NCBI GenBank assembly: GCA_903832735.1
Contig: CAILCO010000111.1
Coordinates: 1 to 64,000 of the forward strand
Reading direction: 5' to 3'
DNA: 64,000 nt
DNA from: an uncultured Sterolibacterium sp.
GTDB taxonomy: Bacteria > Pseudomonadota > Gammaproteobacteria > Burkholderiales > Rhodocyclaceae
The notes below the pieces were generated by a model, which worked only from the letters and a program-made list of their open reading frames with translations, had not been told where the DNA came from and did not search any database. The position numbers were made by a program, and so were the translations under genes. Every line of letters begins with the position of its first letter. Within the stretch, counting starts at the first letter, position 1. This document shows positions 52,185 through 61,641 of the stretch, one piece after another.

Positions 52185-53510
52185 CTACTTGTCCAGTTCT
52201 TCGAGGCGCAAACGGGTCACGCGGCTTTTCACCACCGGCAGCGCCTCGATCAGCAGGATCGCGGCATCGACATGCTTCTCGCGCGACAAGTGAGTGAGCA
52301 TGATGATGTCGGTCTGCTCCTCGCCCTCGCCCGGCTCGCGCTGGATCATCGCGTCGATGGAAATATGCTGGTCGGCGAGGATGCGCGTGATGTCGGCGAG
52401 CACGCCCGGCTGGTCGGAGACGGACAGGCGCAGGTAGTAGCGGGTCTCCACCTCGGCCATCGGCAGGATCGGCGTGTCCATCAGCGCATCGGGCTGGAAT
52501 GCCAGGTGCGGCACGCGGTGTTCGGGATCGGCGGTGTGCATACGGGTGACATCGACCAGATCGGCGATCACCGCCGATGCCGTCGGCTCTGCGCCCGCGC
52601 CCTTGCCGTAGTAGAGAGTAGCGCCGACGGCGTCGCCTTGCACCAGGACGGCATTCATCGCGCCCTCGACATTGGCGATCAGGCGCCGACTTGGGATCAG
52701 GGTCGGATGCACGCGCAGTTCTATACCGTCCGCGCCATTCCGGGAAACCCTCTTGGTGATGCCGAGCAGCTTGATGCGATAGCCGAGCTGTTCGGCATAC
52801 TTGATGTCGATCGCGTCGAGCCGGGCTATCCCCTCGACATGCACCTTGTCGAACTGCATCGGAATGCCGAAGGCGATCGCCGCCATGATGGTGAGCTTGT
52901 GGGCGGCATCGACGCCTTCGATGTCGAAGGTCGGATCGGCCTCGGCATAGCCCAGGCGCTGCGCATCCGCGAGCACGGTCGCAAAGGGCAGGCCCTTGTC
53001 GCGCATCTCGGAAAGGATGAAGTTGGTGGTGCCGTTGATGATGCCGGCGATCCACTGAATGCGGTTGGCGGTGAGCCCTTCGCGCAATGCTTTGATGATC
53101 GGGATGCCGCCGGCCACTGCGGCCTCGAAGGCCACCATCACGCCCTTCTTCTGCGCCGCCGCGAAGATCTCGTTGCCATGCGTTGCCAGCAGCGCCTTGT
53201 TGGCGGTCACCACATGCTTGCCGTTATTGATGGCCGCAAGCACCAGTTCGCGGGCTATGCCGCAGCCGCCGATCAACTCGACCACGATATCGATGTCGGG
53301 ATCGGTGACGACCGAGGTGGCGTCGTCGGTGATGACCGCCCTGCCCTGGGTGACCTGCCTCGCCAGTTCGAGGTTCTTGTCGGCGACCTTGCTGATGCGT
53401 ATGGGCCGGCCGGCGCGGCGGGTGATCTCGCTCTCGTTGCGCAGCAGAACGTTGAAGGTGCCGCCGCCGACAGTGCCGATGCCGAGCAAGCCTACGTTGA
53501 TTGGTTTCAT
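52185..53510 (-). CDS. Homoserine dehydrogenase Hom
   Basis: The 441-residue enzyme reduces aspartate semialdehyde to homoserine. The NAD(P) fold is VGLLGIGTVGGGTFNVLL, the catalytic domain has AAVAGGIPIIKALREGLTAN and INGTTNFILSEM, and a C-terminal ACT domain (LSVSDQPGVLADITRILADQ) likely mediates threonine feedback inhibition. thrC starts right after its stop. The ATG at 53510 is used; the open frame extends further upstream without conservation. Confidence 0.95.
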   Translation of the reverse strand: MKPINVGLLGIGTVGGGTFNVLLRNESEITRRAGRPIRISKVADKNLELARQVTQGRAVITDDATSVVTDPDIDIVVELIGGCGIARELVLAAINNGKHVVTANKALLATHGNEIFAAAQKKGVMVAFEAAVAGGIPIIKALREGLTANRIQWIAGIINGTTNFILSEMRDKGLPFATVLADAQRLGYAEADPTFDIEGVDAAHKLTIMAAIAFGIPMQFDKVHVEGIARLDAIDIKYAEQLGYRIKLLGITKRVSRNGADGIELRVHPTLIPSRRLIANVEGAMNAVLVQGDAVGATLYYGKGAGAEPTASAVIADLVDVTRMHTADPEHRVPHLAFQPDALMDTPILPMAEVETRYYLRLSVSDQPGVLADITRILADQHISIDAMIQREPGEGEEQTDIIMLTHLSREKHVDAAILLIEALPVVKSRVTRLRLEELDK

Positions 53511-53572
53511 TCGGTGAAATCCGGTGAGGAATTGCAGGAAATAAGGCAGGCGAGGCTTGCGCGCAGAACTGC

Positions 53573-54799
53573 CTAGGTTGCGTGCCTCTTGCGGTAATGC
53601 TCGAGGAAGCGCGCGACGCGACCTATGGCCTCGGCGAGATCGTCGGCATTGGGCAGAAAGACGACGCGGAAGTGGTCTGGCTGGGGCCAGTTGAATCCCG
53701 TCCCCTGCACCAGCAGTACCCGCTCCTCTTCGAGAAGTTCGAGGATGAATTGCTGGTCGTCGTCGATCGGATAGAGCTTGGGGTCGAGCCGCGGGAACAG
53801 ATACATCGCCGCCTGCGGCTTGACGCAAGTGACGCCGGGAATCTCGGTCAGCAGTTTCCAGGCGAGGTCACGCTGCCGGCACAGACGCCCGCCGGGAGCG
53901 ACCAGGTCGGCGATGCTCTGATAGCCGCCCAAGGCGGTCTGAATGCCGAACTGTGCCGGCACATTGGAACAAAGACGCATCGAGGCGAGCATGTTCAGGC
54001 CCTCGATGTAGTCCTGGGCGTGACGCTTCTCGCCGGAGACGATCAGCCAGCCGGCACGAAAGCCGGGTGCGCGGTAATTCTTCGACAGACCGTTGAAGGT
54101 GATGCAGAGCACGTCCTCGGCCAGCGATGCGATCGAAGTATGCCGGGCGCCGTCGTAGAGCACCTTGTCGTAGATCTCGTCGGCGTAGATGATCAGCTGA
54201 TGGCTGCGGGCGATTTCGACGATCTCCCGCAACAGCTCGACCGGATAAAGCGCACCGGTCGGATTGTTCGGATTGATGATGACGATGGCGCGCGTGGTCG
54301 GCCCGATCTTGGCGCGAATATCGGCCAGGTCGGGCAGCCAGCCGGCGCCCTCGTCGCAAAGATAGTGGCGGGCGATGCCGCCGGACAGGGAGACCGCCGC
54401 CGTCCACAGGGGATAATCGGGTGCCGGCACCAGAACCTCGTCGCCAGCATCGAGCAGCGCATTCATGGCCATCACGATCAGCTCGGAGACGCCGTTGCCG
54501 ATGTAGATGTCCTCGACCTGCACGCCGGCGATCCGCTTCTCCTGCGAGTACTGCATGATCGCCTTGCGCGCCGCGAACAGGCCCTTGGAATCGCAGTAAC
54601 CCGATGCCGCGGAGAGGTTGTGGATGACGTCCTGGACGATTTCCTCAGGCGTCTCGAAGCCGAAAGGCGCGGTATTGCCGATGTTCAATTTGATGATGCG
54701 ATGGCCGTCGTCCTCCATCTCCTTGGCGCGCGCCAGGACCGGACCGCGGATGTCGTAACAGACGGAGGCGAGTTTCGCTGACTTCAATACTGGTTGCAT
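53573..54799 (-). CDS. AlaA-like PLP aminotransferase (glutamate-pyruvate type)
   Basis: The 408-residue fold type I aminotransferase has PLP Lys240 in FNGLSKNYRAPGFRAGW, with IINPNNPTGALYP and YADEIYDKVLYD. Residues YDIRGPVLARAKEMEDDGHR and GNTAPFGFETPEEI match the E. coli AlaA group that makes alanine from pyruvate and glutamate. It is immediately upstream of hom-thrC on the same strand and could supply or drain amino groups in the same operon. Confidence 0.9.
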   Translation of the reverse strand: MQPVLKSAKLASVCYDIRGPVLARAKEMEDDGHRIIKLNIGNTAPFGFETPEEIVQDVIHNLSAASGYCDSKGLFAARKAIMQYSQEKRIAGVQVEDIYIGNGVSELIVMAMNALLDAGDEVLVPAPDYPLWTAAVSLSGGIARHYLCDEGAGWLPDLADIRAKIGPTTRAIVIINPNNPTGALYPVELLREIVEIARSHQLIIYADEIYDKVLYDGARHTSIASLAEDVLCITFNGLSKNYRAPGFRAGWLIVSGEKRHAQDYIEGLNMLASMRLCSNVPAQFGIQTALGGYQSIADLVAPGGRLCRQRDLAWKLLTEIPGVTCVKPQAAMYLFPRLDPKLYPIDDDQQFILELLEEERVLLVQGTGFNWPQPDHFRVVFLPNADDLAEAIGRVARFLEHYRKRHAT

Positions 54800-54871
54800 A
54801 ATTCACTTCACCACAGTGGCGCATCCGGAGGTGGAAAACGCCTCCTGGCTGCGAGGCCCGCGCCAAAAAGA

Positions 54872-54877
54872 TATAAT
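54872..54877 (+). promoter_or_regulatory. -10 element upstream of the Mth938-like gene
   Basis: TATAAT in AGATATAATCTTACC precedes the Mth938-arnT run. Transcription would begin near 54884. Confidence 0.45.
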
Positions 54878-54970
54878 CTTACCGAAGCTGGCAGCATGCC
54901 GCAAACAAACCCACACGACACCAACACCACACCCACACTACGCCTAGCCGACGCGCCACATCACTCCTGC

Positions 54971-55342
54971 ATGAAACTGCAAGCTGACCGCCCTCCCGGC
55001 CAAAACATCGTGACTGCCTACGGAGCGGGATATATCGCGGTCAACGGCGTACGCCACAGCGGCAACCTGCTGCTCATGCCGCAGCGTCTCGAAACCGATT
55101 GGGCCGTGGGCGGCTTCGAAACGCTGACCGAGGCCGATTTCGCAAGACTGGCGCAACTGGGCTGCGATGTCCTGCTGCTCGGTACCGGCAGCCGCCAGCG
55201 CTTTCCCCAGACGGTTCTGCTGCGCCCGCTGATCGCGGCAAACATCGGCATCGAGGTGATGGACAGTGGCGCCGCGGCCCGCACCTACAACGTCCTGACG
55301 GCGGAGGGGCGCAATGTCGCCGCCTTCCTGCTGCAGGACTGA
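54971..55342 (+). CDS. Mth938-like (DUF498/NDUFAF3 family) protein
   Basis: The 123-residue protein has the family core YGAGYIAVNGVRHSGNLLLM and LLLGTGSRQRFP, then MDSGAAARTYNVLTAEGRNV. Mitochondrial relatives (NDUFAF3) are complex I assembly factors; bacterial roles are undefined. I choose ATG 54971 because family members begin MKL; an in-frame ATG at 54896 would add a Thr/His/Pro-rich leader (CACACC-rich DNA) that looks non-coding. It is 5 bp before arnT. Confidence 0.78.
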   Translation: MKLQADRPPGQNIVTAYGAGYIAVNGVRHSGNLLLMPQRLETDWAVGGFETLTEADFARLAQLGCDVLLLGTGSRQRFPQTVLLRPLIAANIGIEVMDSGAAARTYNVLTAEGRNVAAFLLQD

Positions 55343-55347
55343 GCCTG

Positions 55348-57006
55348 ATGGCGCAGCAACGATCCTTACCCGCGAAGACGCTGCTGTTTCTGTTGGCGCT
55401 GTTCGCCGTACTCTGGTTCGGCACGCTCGACTATCGCAAACTGATCAAACCCGACGAGGGTCGTTATGCCGAAATTCCGCGCGAGATGGTGGCCAGCGGC
55501 GACTGGCTGACACCGCGGTTGAATGGCCTCAAGTATTTCGAGAAACCCGCTCTGCAATACTGGGCGACCGCCGCGGCCTTCACCGTTTTCGGCGAACACC
55601 ACTGGACGGCGCGACTGTGGAGCGCACTGGCCGGATTTCTCGGCGTGCTCGCGACATGGTTCACCGCGCGCCGCCTCTGGGATGAGGATGTCGCACTGTA
55701 CGCCGCCGGCGTGCTTGGCGGCAGTCTGCTGTACAGCCTGATCGGCCACGTCAATACGCTCGACATGGGTGTCTCCTGTTTTCTCTCGGTCGCCGTATTC
55801 GCCTTCGTTCTGGCGCAGCGCGATCGAGTCACCCCGTCGGAGAACCGCAACTACATGCTCGGCGCCTGGCTGGCGCTGGCGCTAGCCGTGCTCAGCAAGG
55901 GGCTGATCGGCCTGCTCTTGCCCGCCGCCACGCTGGTGCTGTACTCGCTGTGGCAGCGCGACTTCGACCTGTGGCGCAGACTGCATCTATTCTCCGGACT
56001 GCTGCTCGTGATCGTCGTGACGGCGCCGTGGTTCATCGCGGTCTCGGCAGCCAACCCGGAGTTCGCCCATTTCTTCTTTATCCACGAGCACTTCGAGCGC
56101 TTCCTCACCAAGGTGCATGGCCGCTACCAGCCGATCTGGTACTTCGTTCCCATCCTCTTCGCCGGCATGCTGCCTTGGCTGATCGGCCTATTGCCGAGCT
56201 TGTGGCGAGCGGCGCGCCGGGATCCTCAGAGCCGCTTCCAGCCGCGTCGCTTCCTGCTCGTCTGGATAGCCGTGGTGTTCTGCTTTTTCTCGGTCTCCGA
56301 CTCCAAACTGGCCTCCTACATCCTGCCGCTGTTTCCGGCGCTGGCCGCCCTGATCGGCTGGTATTTCGCCGAGATCACGCGGCGCGATCCGCGCGTCCTG
56401 CGCTGGCACGCCCTGCCCTTGATCCTGCTGGCGCTGGTCGGTCTGGCGCTGGCGCGCGAGGTCGCCCGGCTGGCCAGTCCGGAGGTGCCAGCCGCACTCT
56501 ATGCCGATTACCAGCCGTGGTTGCTGGCCGCCTGCGGCAGCCTGCTGGCAGGCGCGCTGGCGGCATACATCTGCTCTTTACGGGCGCGGCCGCGTGCGGC
56601 GCTGATCAGTCTCGCCGCCGGCGGCCTGCTCTTCTCGCAATTGATCCTGCTCGGCCACGACAGCCTGGCGCCGTCCAACTCGGCCTACGCGATCGCGCAG
56701 CAAGTCCGCGATCAGGTCAAGCCCGGCGTACCCTTCTACAGCGTGGCCACCTACGACCAGACCCTGCCGTTCTACCTGCAGCGCACCCTGACCCTGGTGG
56801 CCTACCGGGACGAACTCGGCTTCGGCATCGATCAGGAGCCTGCGAACTTCATCCCGGATCTGGCCGGCTTCGCCGCCGCCTGGCGCGCATCCCCGGACGC
56901 CTGGGCGTTGATGCCGCCCGACACCTACCGACGCCTCCTGGAACAGGGATTGCCGATGCGAGTTGCCGCACAAGACACCCGTCGCATCATAGTAAGGAAA
57001 CCATGA
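55348..57006 (+). CDS. ArnT-like glycosyltransferase (lipid A aminoarabinose transferase)
   Basis: The 552-residue membrane protein belongs to the GT83/PMT superfamily: about 12 helices and the N-terminal periplasmic loop motif KPDEGRYAEIPREMV, containing the acidic pair essential for these transferases. It would move 4-amino-4-deoxy-L-arabinose from undecaprenyl phosphate to lipid A, raising polymyxin resistance. The downstream arn genes support the assignment. Sugar specificity is inferred from this context. Confidence 0.88.
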   Translation: MAQQRSLPAKTLLFLLALFAVLWFGTLDYRKLIKPDEGRYAEIPREMVASGDWLTPRLNGLKYFEKPALQYWATAAAFTVFGEHHWTARLWSALAGFLGVLATWFTARRLWDEDVALYAAGVLGGSLLYSLIGHVNTLDMGVSCFLSVAVFAFVLAQRDRVTPSENRNYMLGAWLALALAVLSKGLIGLLLPAATLVLYSLWQRDFDLWRRLHLFSGLLLVIVVTAPWFIAVSAANPEFAHFFFIHEHFERFLTKVHGRYQPIWYFVPILFAGMLPWLIGLLPSLWRAARRDPQSRFQPRRFLLVWIAVVFCFFSVSDSKLASYILPLFPALAALIGWYFAEITRRDPRVLRWHALPLILLALVGLALAREVARLASPEVPAALYADYQPWLLAACGSLLAGALAAYICSLRARPRAALISLAAGGLLFSQLILLGHDSLAPSNSAYAIAQQVRDQVKPGVPFYSVATYDQTLPFYLQRTLTLVAYRDELGFGIDQEPANFIPDLAGFAAAWRASPDAWALMPPDTYRRLLEQGLPMRVAAQDTRRIIVRKP

Positions 57007-57109
57007 ACGCACCGACGCAGAGCCGCCTCAAGGTGGTGCAGCCAACAAGCTGCGAGCATAGCGAGCTATCGTCACCCCTTCCCTCGGGCAAGAGGATGGG
57101 GGATAGGCC

Positions 57110-57481
57110 GTGAACATTCTTAGCTTTTCTCTCGTCCTTACCGGCGTGCTGCTCAACGCCACCGCCCAGTTGTTGCTCAAGGCGGGAACCAACGCCGTCG
57201 GCCATTTCGAGTTCCAGTTGGAGAACCTCCTGCCGATCGGTTTGAAGCTGGCGCTGGAACCGCACATCCTGGGCGGCCTGGCCTGTTACGTGGTGAGCGT
57301 GATGGTGTGGATCATGGCGCTGTCGAGAGTGCCGGTCTCCATCGCCTATCCGATGCTGTCGATCGGCTATGTCATCAATGCCTTCATTGCCTGGCACTGG
57401 TTCGGCGAAGCGCTGACTGCGCAAAAACTCGCCGGCATCGCCTTGGTCGTCGTTGGCGTCTACCTGGTCGCCAGGTCATGA
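57110..57481 (+). CDS. Small multidrug-resistance-type transporter, ArnE/ArnF-like
   Basis: The 123-residue protein has four membrane helices and the EamA/SMR pattern ATAQLLLKAG and ALSRVPVSIAYPMLSIGYVI. In enterobacteria ArnE and ArnF together flip undecaprenyl-phospho-aminoarabinose across the inner membrane; here only one such gene is present. It starts with GTG. The 103-bp gap before it and the 112-bp gap after it are larger than elsewhere in the operon. Confidence 0.82.
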   Translation: MNILSFSLVLTGVLLNATAQLLLKAGTNAVGHFEFQLENLLPIGLKLALEPHILGGLACYVVSVMVWIMALSRVPVSIAYPMLSIGYVINAFIAWHWFGEALTAQKLAGIALVVVGVYLVARS

Positions 57482-57593
57482 GGACATACCCCCCGGCCCC
57501 CTTTCCGGGAAAACGGGTGACGACGGTTCAGTCGCTGACGCGGTTGCCAAATGTTGGCTTGCTGCCTGCTCGTGGCGGATTTTCGGAGGCAGC

Positions 57594-58712
57594 ATGAATT
57601 TTCTTCCCTTCACCCGTCCCACCATCGACGAGGAGACCATCGCCGCCGTCGCCGAGGTGCTGCGTTCGGGCTGGATCACCAGCGGACCCAAGGTCAAGGA
57701 ATTCGAGGCGGCGCTGTCCGACTATTGCGGCGGCCGAACCGTGCGCGCCCTCAGTTCCGGCACCGCGACCATGCAGGTGGCGCTGACGTTGGCCGGCATA
57801 GGCCCGGGAGACGAGGTCATCACCACGCCGCTGACCTGGGTTGCCAGCGCCAGCGTGGTGCTTGCCGCCGGCGCCCTACCGGTGTTCGTGGACATCGACC
57901 CACTCACCCGCAACATCGACCTGAATCGTATCGAGTCTGCCGTCACGTCCAGGACACGCGCCATCATACCGGTCGATCTGGCCGGCCTGCCGGTAGACCG
58001 CGAACAACTCTATGCCATTGCCGCAGCCCACAAGTTGCGCGTCATCGAGGATGCCGCCCAGGCATTCGGCGCCCAGTGGCACGGTCAGCGGATTGGTTCC
58101 ACGGGGGACTTCGTGTCCTTCAGCTTTCATGCCAACAAGAACATCACCACCGGCGAAGGCGGCGCGCTGGTGCTGCCTGCCGATGCCGATCCGGCGCTCT
58201 GCGAGCGCCTACGCCTGCAGGGCGTGATGCGCTTTCCGGACGGATCGATGGACGTGGACGTGCTCGGCGGCAAGTTCAATCTCACCGACATCGCCGCCAC
58301 GATCGGACTGGGACAATTGAAGCATCTGGCCGCATTCACGCAGAGGCGACGCGAGTTGGCGCATCGCTACTTCGAACGCTTCGATGAACTGAACATCGCA
58401 GGCCTGGAATTGCCGTTGCGCGATTTCGACAACTCCAACTGGCACATGTTCCAGGTGCTGCTGCCCCCGGGCAGCGATCGCGGGCGGGTCATCGCCGCGA
58501 TGAAGGAGCGCGACATCGGTATCGGTGTGCACTATCCGGCGCTGCATCTGTTTTCGCTGTATCGCCAGATGGGCCACCAGGAGGGAGATTTTCCGCAGGC
58601 CGAGCGGGTCGGCAGGCAAACAATTACACTACCTCTTTTCCCGGCCATGCCAGATGCCGACGTCCTCCGCGTCTGTGCCGCTCTGGCCGCCATTCTGAAG
58701 CCATCGGCATGA
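57594..58712 (+). CDS. UDP-4-amino-4-deoxy-L-arabinose aminotransferase ArnB
   Basis: The 372-residue DegT/DnrJ/EryC1 aminotransferase has PLP Lys182 in SFHANKNITTGEGG, and VDLAGLPVDREQL and EDAAQAFGAQW. It converts UDP-4-keto-arabinose to UDP-aminoarabinose with glutamate. The ATG at 57594 follows CGGAGG closely. Its stop overlaps arnC by 4 bp. Confidence 0.93.
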   Translation: MNFLPFTRPTIDEETIAAVAEVLRSGWITSGPKVKEFEAALSDYCGGRTVRALSSGTATMQVALTLAGIGPGDEVITTPLTWVASASVVLAAGALPVFVDIDPLTRNIDLNRIESAVTSRTRAIIPVDLAGLPVDREQLYAIAAAHKLRVIEDAAQAFGAQWHGQRIGSTGDFVSFSFHANKNITTGEGGALVLPADADPALCERLRLQGVMRFPDGSMDVDVLGGKFNLTDIAATIGLGQLKHLAAFTQRRRELAHRYFERFDELNIAGLELPLRDFDNSNWHMFQVLLPPGSDRGRVIAAMKERDIGIGVHYPALHLFSLYRQMGHQEGDFPQAERVGRQTITLPLFPAMPDADVLRVCAALAAILKPSA

Positions 58713-59650
58713 ACCACCCTGAAATATCCATCGTCATTCCCGTCTATAACGAAGAGGACGGCCTGGCCGCGCTGTTTGCCCGGCTCTATCCGGCGCTCGA
58801 CGCCCTGGGCGCCCGCTACGAGGTGATCTTCATCAACGACGGCAGCAGCGATCGCTCCGCCGCCATCCTGCGCGAGCAGTGGCAGGCGCGCCCTGACGTC
58901 ACCCGCATCGTGCTGTTTGCCGCCAATTTCGGCCAGCACATGGCGATCACCGCGGGTTTCGAGCAAAGCCGCGGCGACATGGTCATCACCCTCGATGCCG
59001 ACCTGCAAAACCCGCCGGAAGAAATAAGTGCGCTGGTCGATAAGGTGCGCGAGGGTTACGACTATGTCGGCACCATCCGCAAGCTGCGCCAGGACAGCCT
59101 GTTCCGCCGCTGGGCCTCGCGCGCCATGAACCGGCTGCGCGAGCGGATCACCCGCATCAAGATGACCGACCAGGGCTGCATGATGCGCGCCTACTCGCGC
59201 TCCATCGTCGAGACCATCAACAGTTGCCACGAAGTCAGCACCTTCATGCCGGCGCTGGGTTACGCCTTCGCCAAGCACCCGACCGAAATAGAGATCGGAC
59301 ACGAGGAGCGCTACGCCGGCGAATCGAAATATTCGCTGTACAGCCTGATCCGTCTGAACTTCGACCTGATGACCGGCTTCTCGGTGGTGCCGCTGCAATG
59401 GTTCTCGATGATCGGCATCCTCATCTCCTCGCTCTCCGTGCTCTTCGTCGCCTATCTCGCCATGCGCCGGATCCTGGTCGGCCCGGAGGCCGAGGGACTG
59501 TTCACCCTGTTCGGCATCGCCTTCTTCCTGATCGGCCTGACCCTGTTCGGCGTCGGCATGCTCGGCGAATATGTCGGCCGCATTTATCAGCAGGTGCGCC
59601 AGCGGCCACGCTATATCATCGAGGCGATCATCGAGACGCGCCAGCCATGA
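58709..59650 (+). CDS. Undecaprenyl-phosphate 4-deoxy-4-formamido-L-arabinose transferase ArnC
   Basis: The 313-residue GT2 enzyme has a cytosolic catalytic part (SIVIPVYNEEDGLAALF, DGSSDRSAAIL, TLDADLQNPPEEI) and two C-terminal helices from about residue 230. It loads formamido-arabinose onto undecaprenyl phosphate. It overlaps arnB and the arnA formyltransferase gene by 4 bp on each side. Confidence 0.93.
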   Translation: MNHPEISIVIPVYNEEDGLAALFARLYPALDALGARYEVIFINDGSSDRSAAILREQWQARPDVTRIVLFAANFGQHMAITAGFEQSRGDMVITLDADLQNPPEEISALVDKVREGYDYVGTIRKLRQDSLFRRWASRAMNRLRERITRIKMTDQGCMMRAYSRSIVETINSCHEVSTFMPALGYAFAKHPTEIEIGHEERYAGESKYSLYSLIRLNFDLMTGFSVVPLQWFSMIGILISSLSVLFVAYLAMRRILVGPEAEGLFTLFGIAFFLIGLTLFGVGMLGEYVGRIYQQVRQRPRYIIEAIIETRQP

Positions 59651-60585
59651 ATGCCGCCAGAGGCGCCAGCGCCGTTGTCTTCGCCTATCACCAGGTCGGG
59701 GTGCGCTGCCTGTCGGTCCTGTTGGCCCGCGGAGTCGACGTCAAACTGGTGCTGACGCATCAGGACAACCCCAACGAGACGATCTGGTTCGAAAGCGTCG
59801 CTGCACTCGCCAAGGTGCATGGAATCCCCTGCATTACGCCGACCGATCCTAACGCTGCTGCCATCCTCGAGCGCATTTCTGCGCTGGCGCCGGACTTCCT
59901 GTTTTCCTTCTACTACCGGCAGATGCTCGGCCAGCCCTTGCTCGCGGCTGCCCGTCGCGGTGCCTACAACATGCACGGCTCGCTGCTGCCGAAATACCGC
60001 GGCCGTACGCCGGTGAACTGGGCGCTGCTCTATGGGGAGCGCGAGACCGGGGCCAGCCTGCACCGCATGGTGGCCAAGCCCGACGCCGGCGCGATCGTCG
60101 CGCAGCAGGCTGTGCCCATTTTGCCGGACGACACGGCGGTCGAGGTTTTCAACAAGGTCACGGTCGCCGCCGAAATGGCTCTCCATGCGGTACTGCCGCA
60201 GCTCATCGCCGGCACCGCGATCGAGCGACCCCAGGATCCCCTCGCCGCTTCCTATTTCGGCGGCAGGAAGCCCGAAGACGGCCGCATCGACTGGCAACAG
60301 GGCGCGCAACGCATCCACGACCTGATCCGCGCCGTGGCCCCGCCCTACCCCGGAGCGTTCAGCGCGCTAGCCGGCAAGCGACTGGGAATCACGAAGAGTC
60401 TGCTACAGCCTCGGCACCTGACGAAAAGCTCCGCGCCCGGTATATATTGCGAAAACGGTGCCGTCTTTGCCGATTGCGCCGATGGCCAGGTGCTGCGCCT
60501 GCTCGCGCTCGAATACGACGGTGCGCCGCTCGATGCAGCCGGATTCCTTGCCCGTTTCGGTTCCGAAAAACGATTACTCACCTAG
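59647..60585 (+). CDS. ArnA formyltransferase domain as a separate protein
   Basis: The 312-residue protein is homologous to the N-terminal half of E. coli ArnA and to methionyl-tRNA formyltransferase. Catalytic Asn108, His110 (AYNMHGSLLPKYRGRTPVNW) and Asp146 (HRMVAKPDAGAIVAQ) correspond to E. coli Asn102, His104 and Asp140. It formylates UDP-aminoarabinose. In E. coli this domain is fused to the decarboxylase; here the decarboxylase is the next gene, 12 bp downstream. Confidence 0.92.
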   Translation: MNAARGASAVVFAYHQVGVRCLSVLLARGVDVKLVLTHQDNPNETIWFESVAALAKVHGIPCITPTDPNAAAILERISALAPDFLFSFYYRQMLGQPLLAAARRGAYNMHGSLLPKYRGRTPVNWALLYGERETGASLHRMVAKPDAGAIVAQQAVPILPDDTAVEVFNKVTVAAEMALHAVLPQLIAGTAIERPQDPLAASYFGGRKPEDGRIDWQQGAQRIHDLIRAVAPPYPGAFSALAGKRLGITKSLLQPRHLTKSSAPGIYCENGAVFADCADGQVLRLLALEYDGAPLDAAGFLARFGSEKRLLT

Positions 60586-60597
60586 CCACAGGTCATC

Positions 60598-61641
60598 ATG
60601 AAAAAAATTCTCATCCTCGGCGTCAATGGTTTCATCGGCCACCACCTCTCGCAACGCATCATCGAAACCACCGACTGGGAGGTCCATGGCATGGACATGC
60701 AGTCGGAGCGCGTCGCCGACCTGATCGATCATCCGCGCTTTCACTTCTTCGAGGGCGACATCACCATCAACAAGGAATGGATCGAATATCACGTCAGGAA
60801 GTGCGACACGGTGCTGCCGCTGGTGGCGATTGCCACGCCGGCAACCTATGTCAAGGAACCGCTACGGGTTTTCGAACTGGACTTCGAGGCCAACCTGCCA
60901 ATCATTCGCCATGCCGTGAAATACGGCAAGCGGGTGATCTTTCCCTCGACCTCCGAGGTCTATGGCATGAGCACGGACGCCGAATTCGATCCGGAAAATT
61001 CCAACCTGATCTATGGCCCGATCAACAAGCCGCGCTGGATCTACGCCTGCGCCAAGCAACTGATGGACCGCGTGATCGCCGCCTACGGCCAGCAGGAAGC
61101 ACTCGATTACACGCTGTTCCGTCCGTTCAACTGGATCGGCGCCGGGCTCGACTCGATCCACACGCCCAAGGAAGGCAGCTCGCGCGTGATCACCCAGTTC
61201 CTCGGCCACATCGTGCGCGGCGAGCCGATCAAGCTGGTCGACGGCGGTGCCCAGAAGCGTTCCTTCACCTACATCTCCGATGGCATTGCCGCCTTGATGA
61301 AGATCATCGAGAACCCGAACGGGATCGCCAGCGGCAAGATCTACAACATCGGCAATCCGGAGAACAACTACTCGGTGCGCGAACTGGCGAACATGATGCT
61401 GACCATGGCCCGGCAGTATCCGGAATACCGCGCGAGCGCCGAGAAGGTCGAGATTCAGGAAACCACTTCCGGCGAGTACTACGGCAGCGGCTACCAGGAC
61501 GTGCAGAGCCGCGTGCCCAAGATCGAGAACACCATGGCCGACTTCGCCTGGGCGCCCACGGTCAACATGCAGGATGCCTTGCGCCATATTCTCGACGCCT
61601 ACCGCGGCGATGTCGCCTCGGCGCGCAGCCTCGTTGATTGA
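60598..61641 (+). CDS. ArnA UDP-glucuronate decarboxylase domain as a separate protein
   Basis: The 347-residue short-chain dehydrogenase matches the C-terminal half of E. coli ArnA. The NAD motif is GVNGFIGHHL, and the catalytic pair Ser119/Glu120 lies in PSTSEVYGMS with Tyr122 nearby; Arg in GAQKRSFTYISDG corresponds to Arg619. The Ser-Glu pair is specific for the oxidative decarboxylase. It makes the UDP-4-keto-pentose used by ArnB. Confidence 0.93.
   Translation: MKKILILGVNGFIGHHLSQRIIETTDWEVHGMDMQSERVADLIDHPRFHFFEGDITINKEWIEYHVRKCDTVLPLVAIATPATYVKEPLRVFELDFEANLPIIRHAVKYGKRVIFPSTSEVYGMSTDAEFDPENSNLIYGPINKPRWIYACAKQLMDRVIAAYGQQEALDYTLFRPFNWIGAGLDSIHTPKEGSSRVITQFLGHIVRGEPIKLVDGGAQKRSFTYISDGIAALMKIIENPNGIASGKIYNIGNPENNYSVRELANMMLTMARQYPEYRASAEKVEIQETTSGEYYGSGYQDVQSRVPKIENTMADFAWAPTVNMQDALRHILDAYRGDVASARSLVD

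Noticed and set aside
51055-53055. 666-codon minus-strand frame across hom and thrC
   Set aside because: It is the shifted frame of two well-supported genes and reads as Arg/His/Pro-rich nonsense.
57007-57109. Possible leader peptide or attenuator before the ArnE-like gene
   Set aside because: The start MNAPTQSRLKVVQPTSCEHS opens a frame that runs on without a matching ribosome site or terminator-antiterminator pair; probably spacer DNA.
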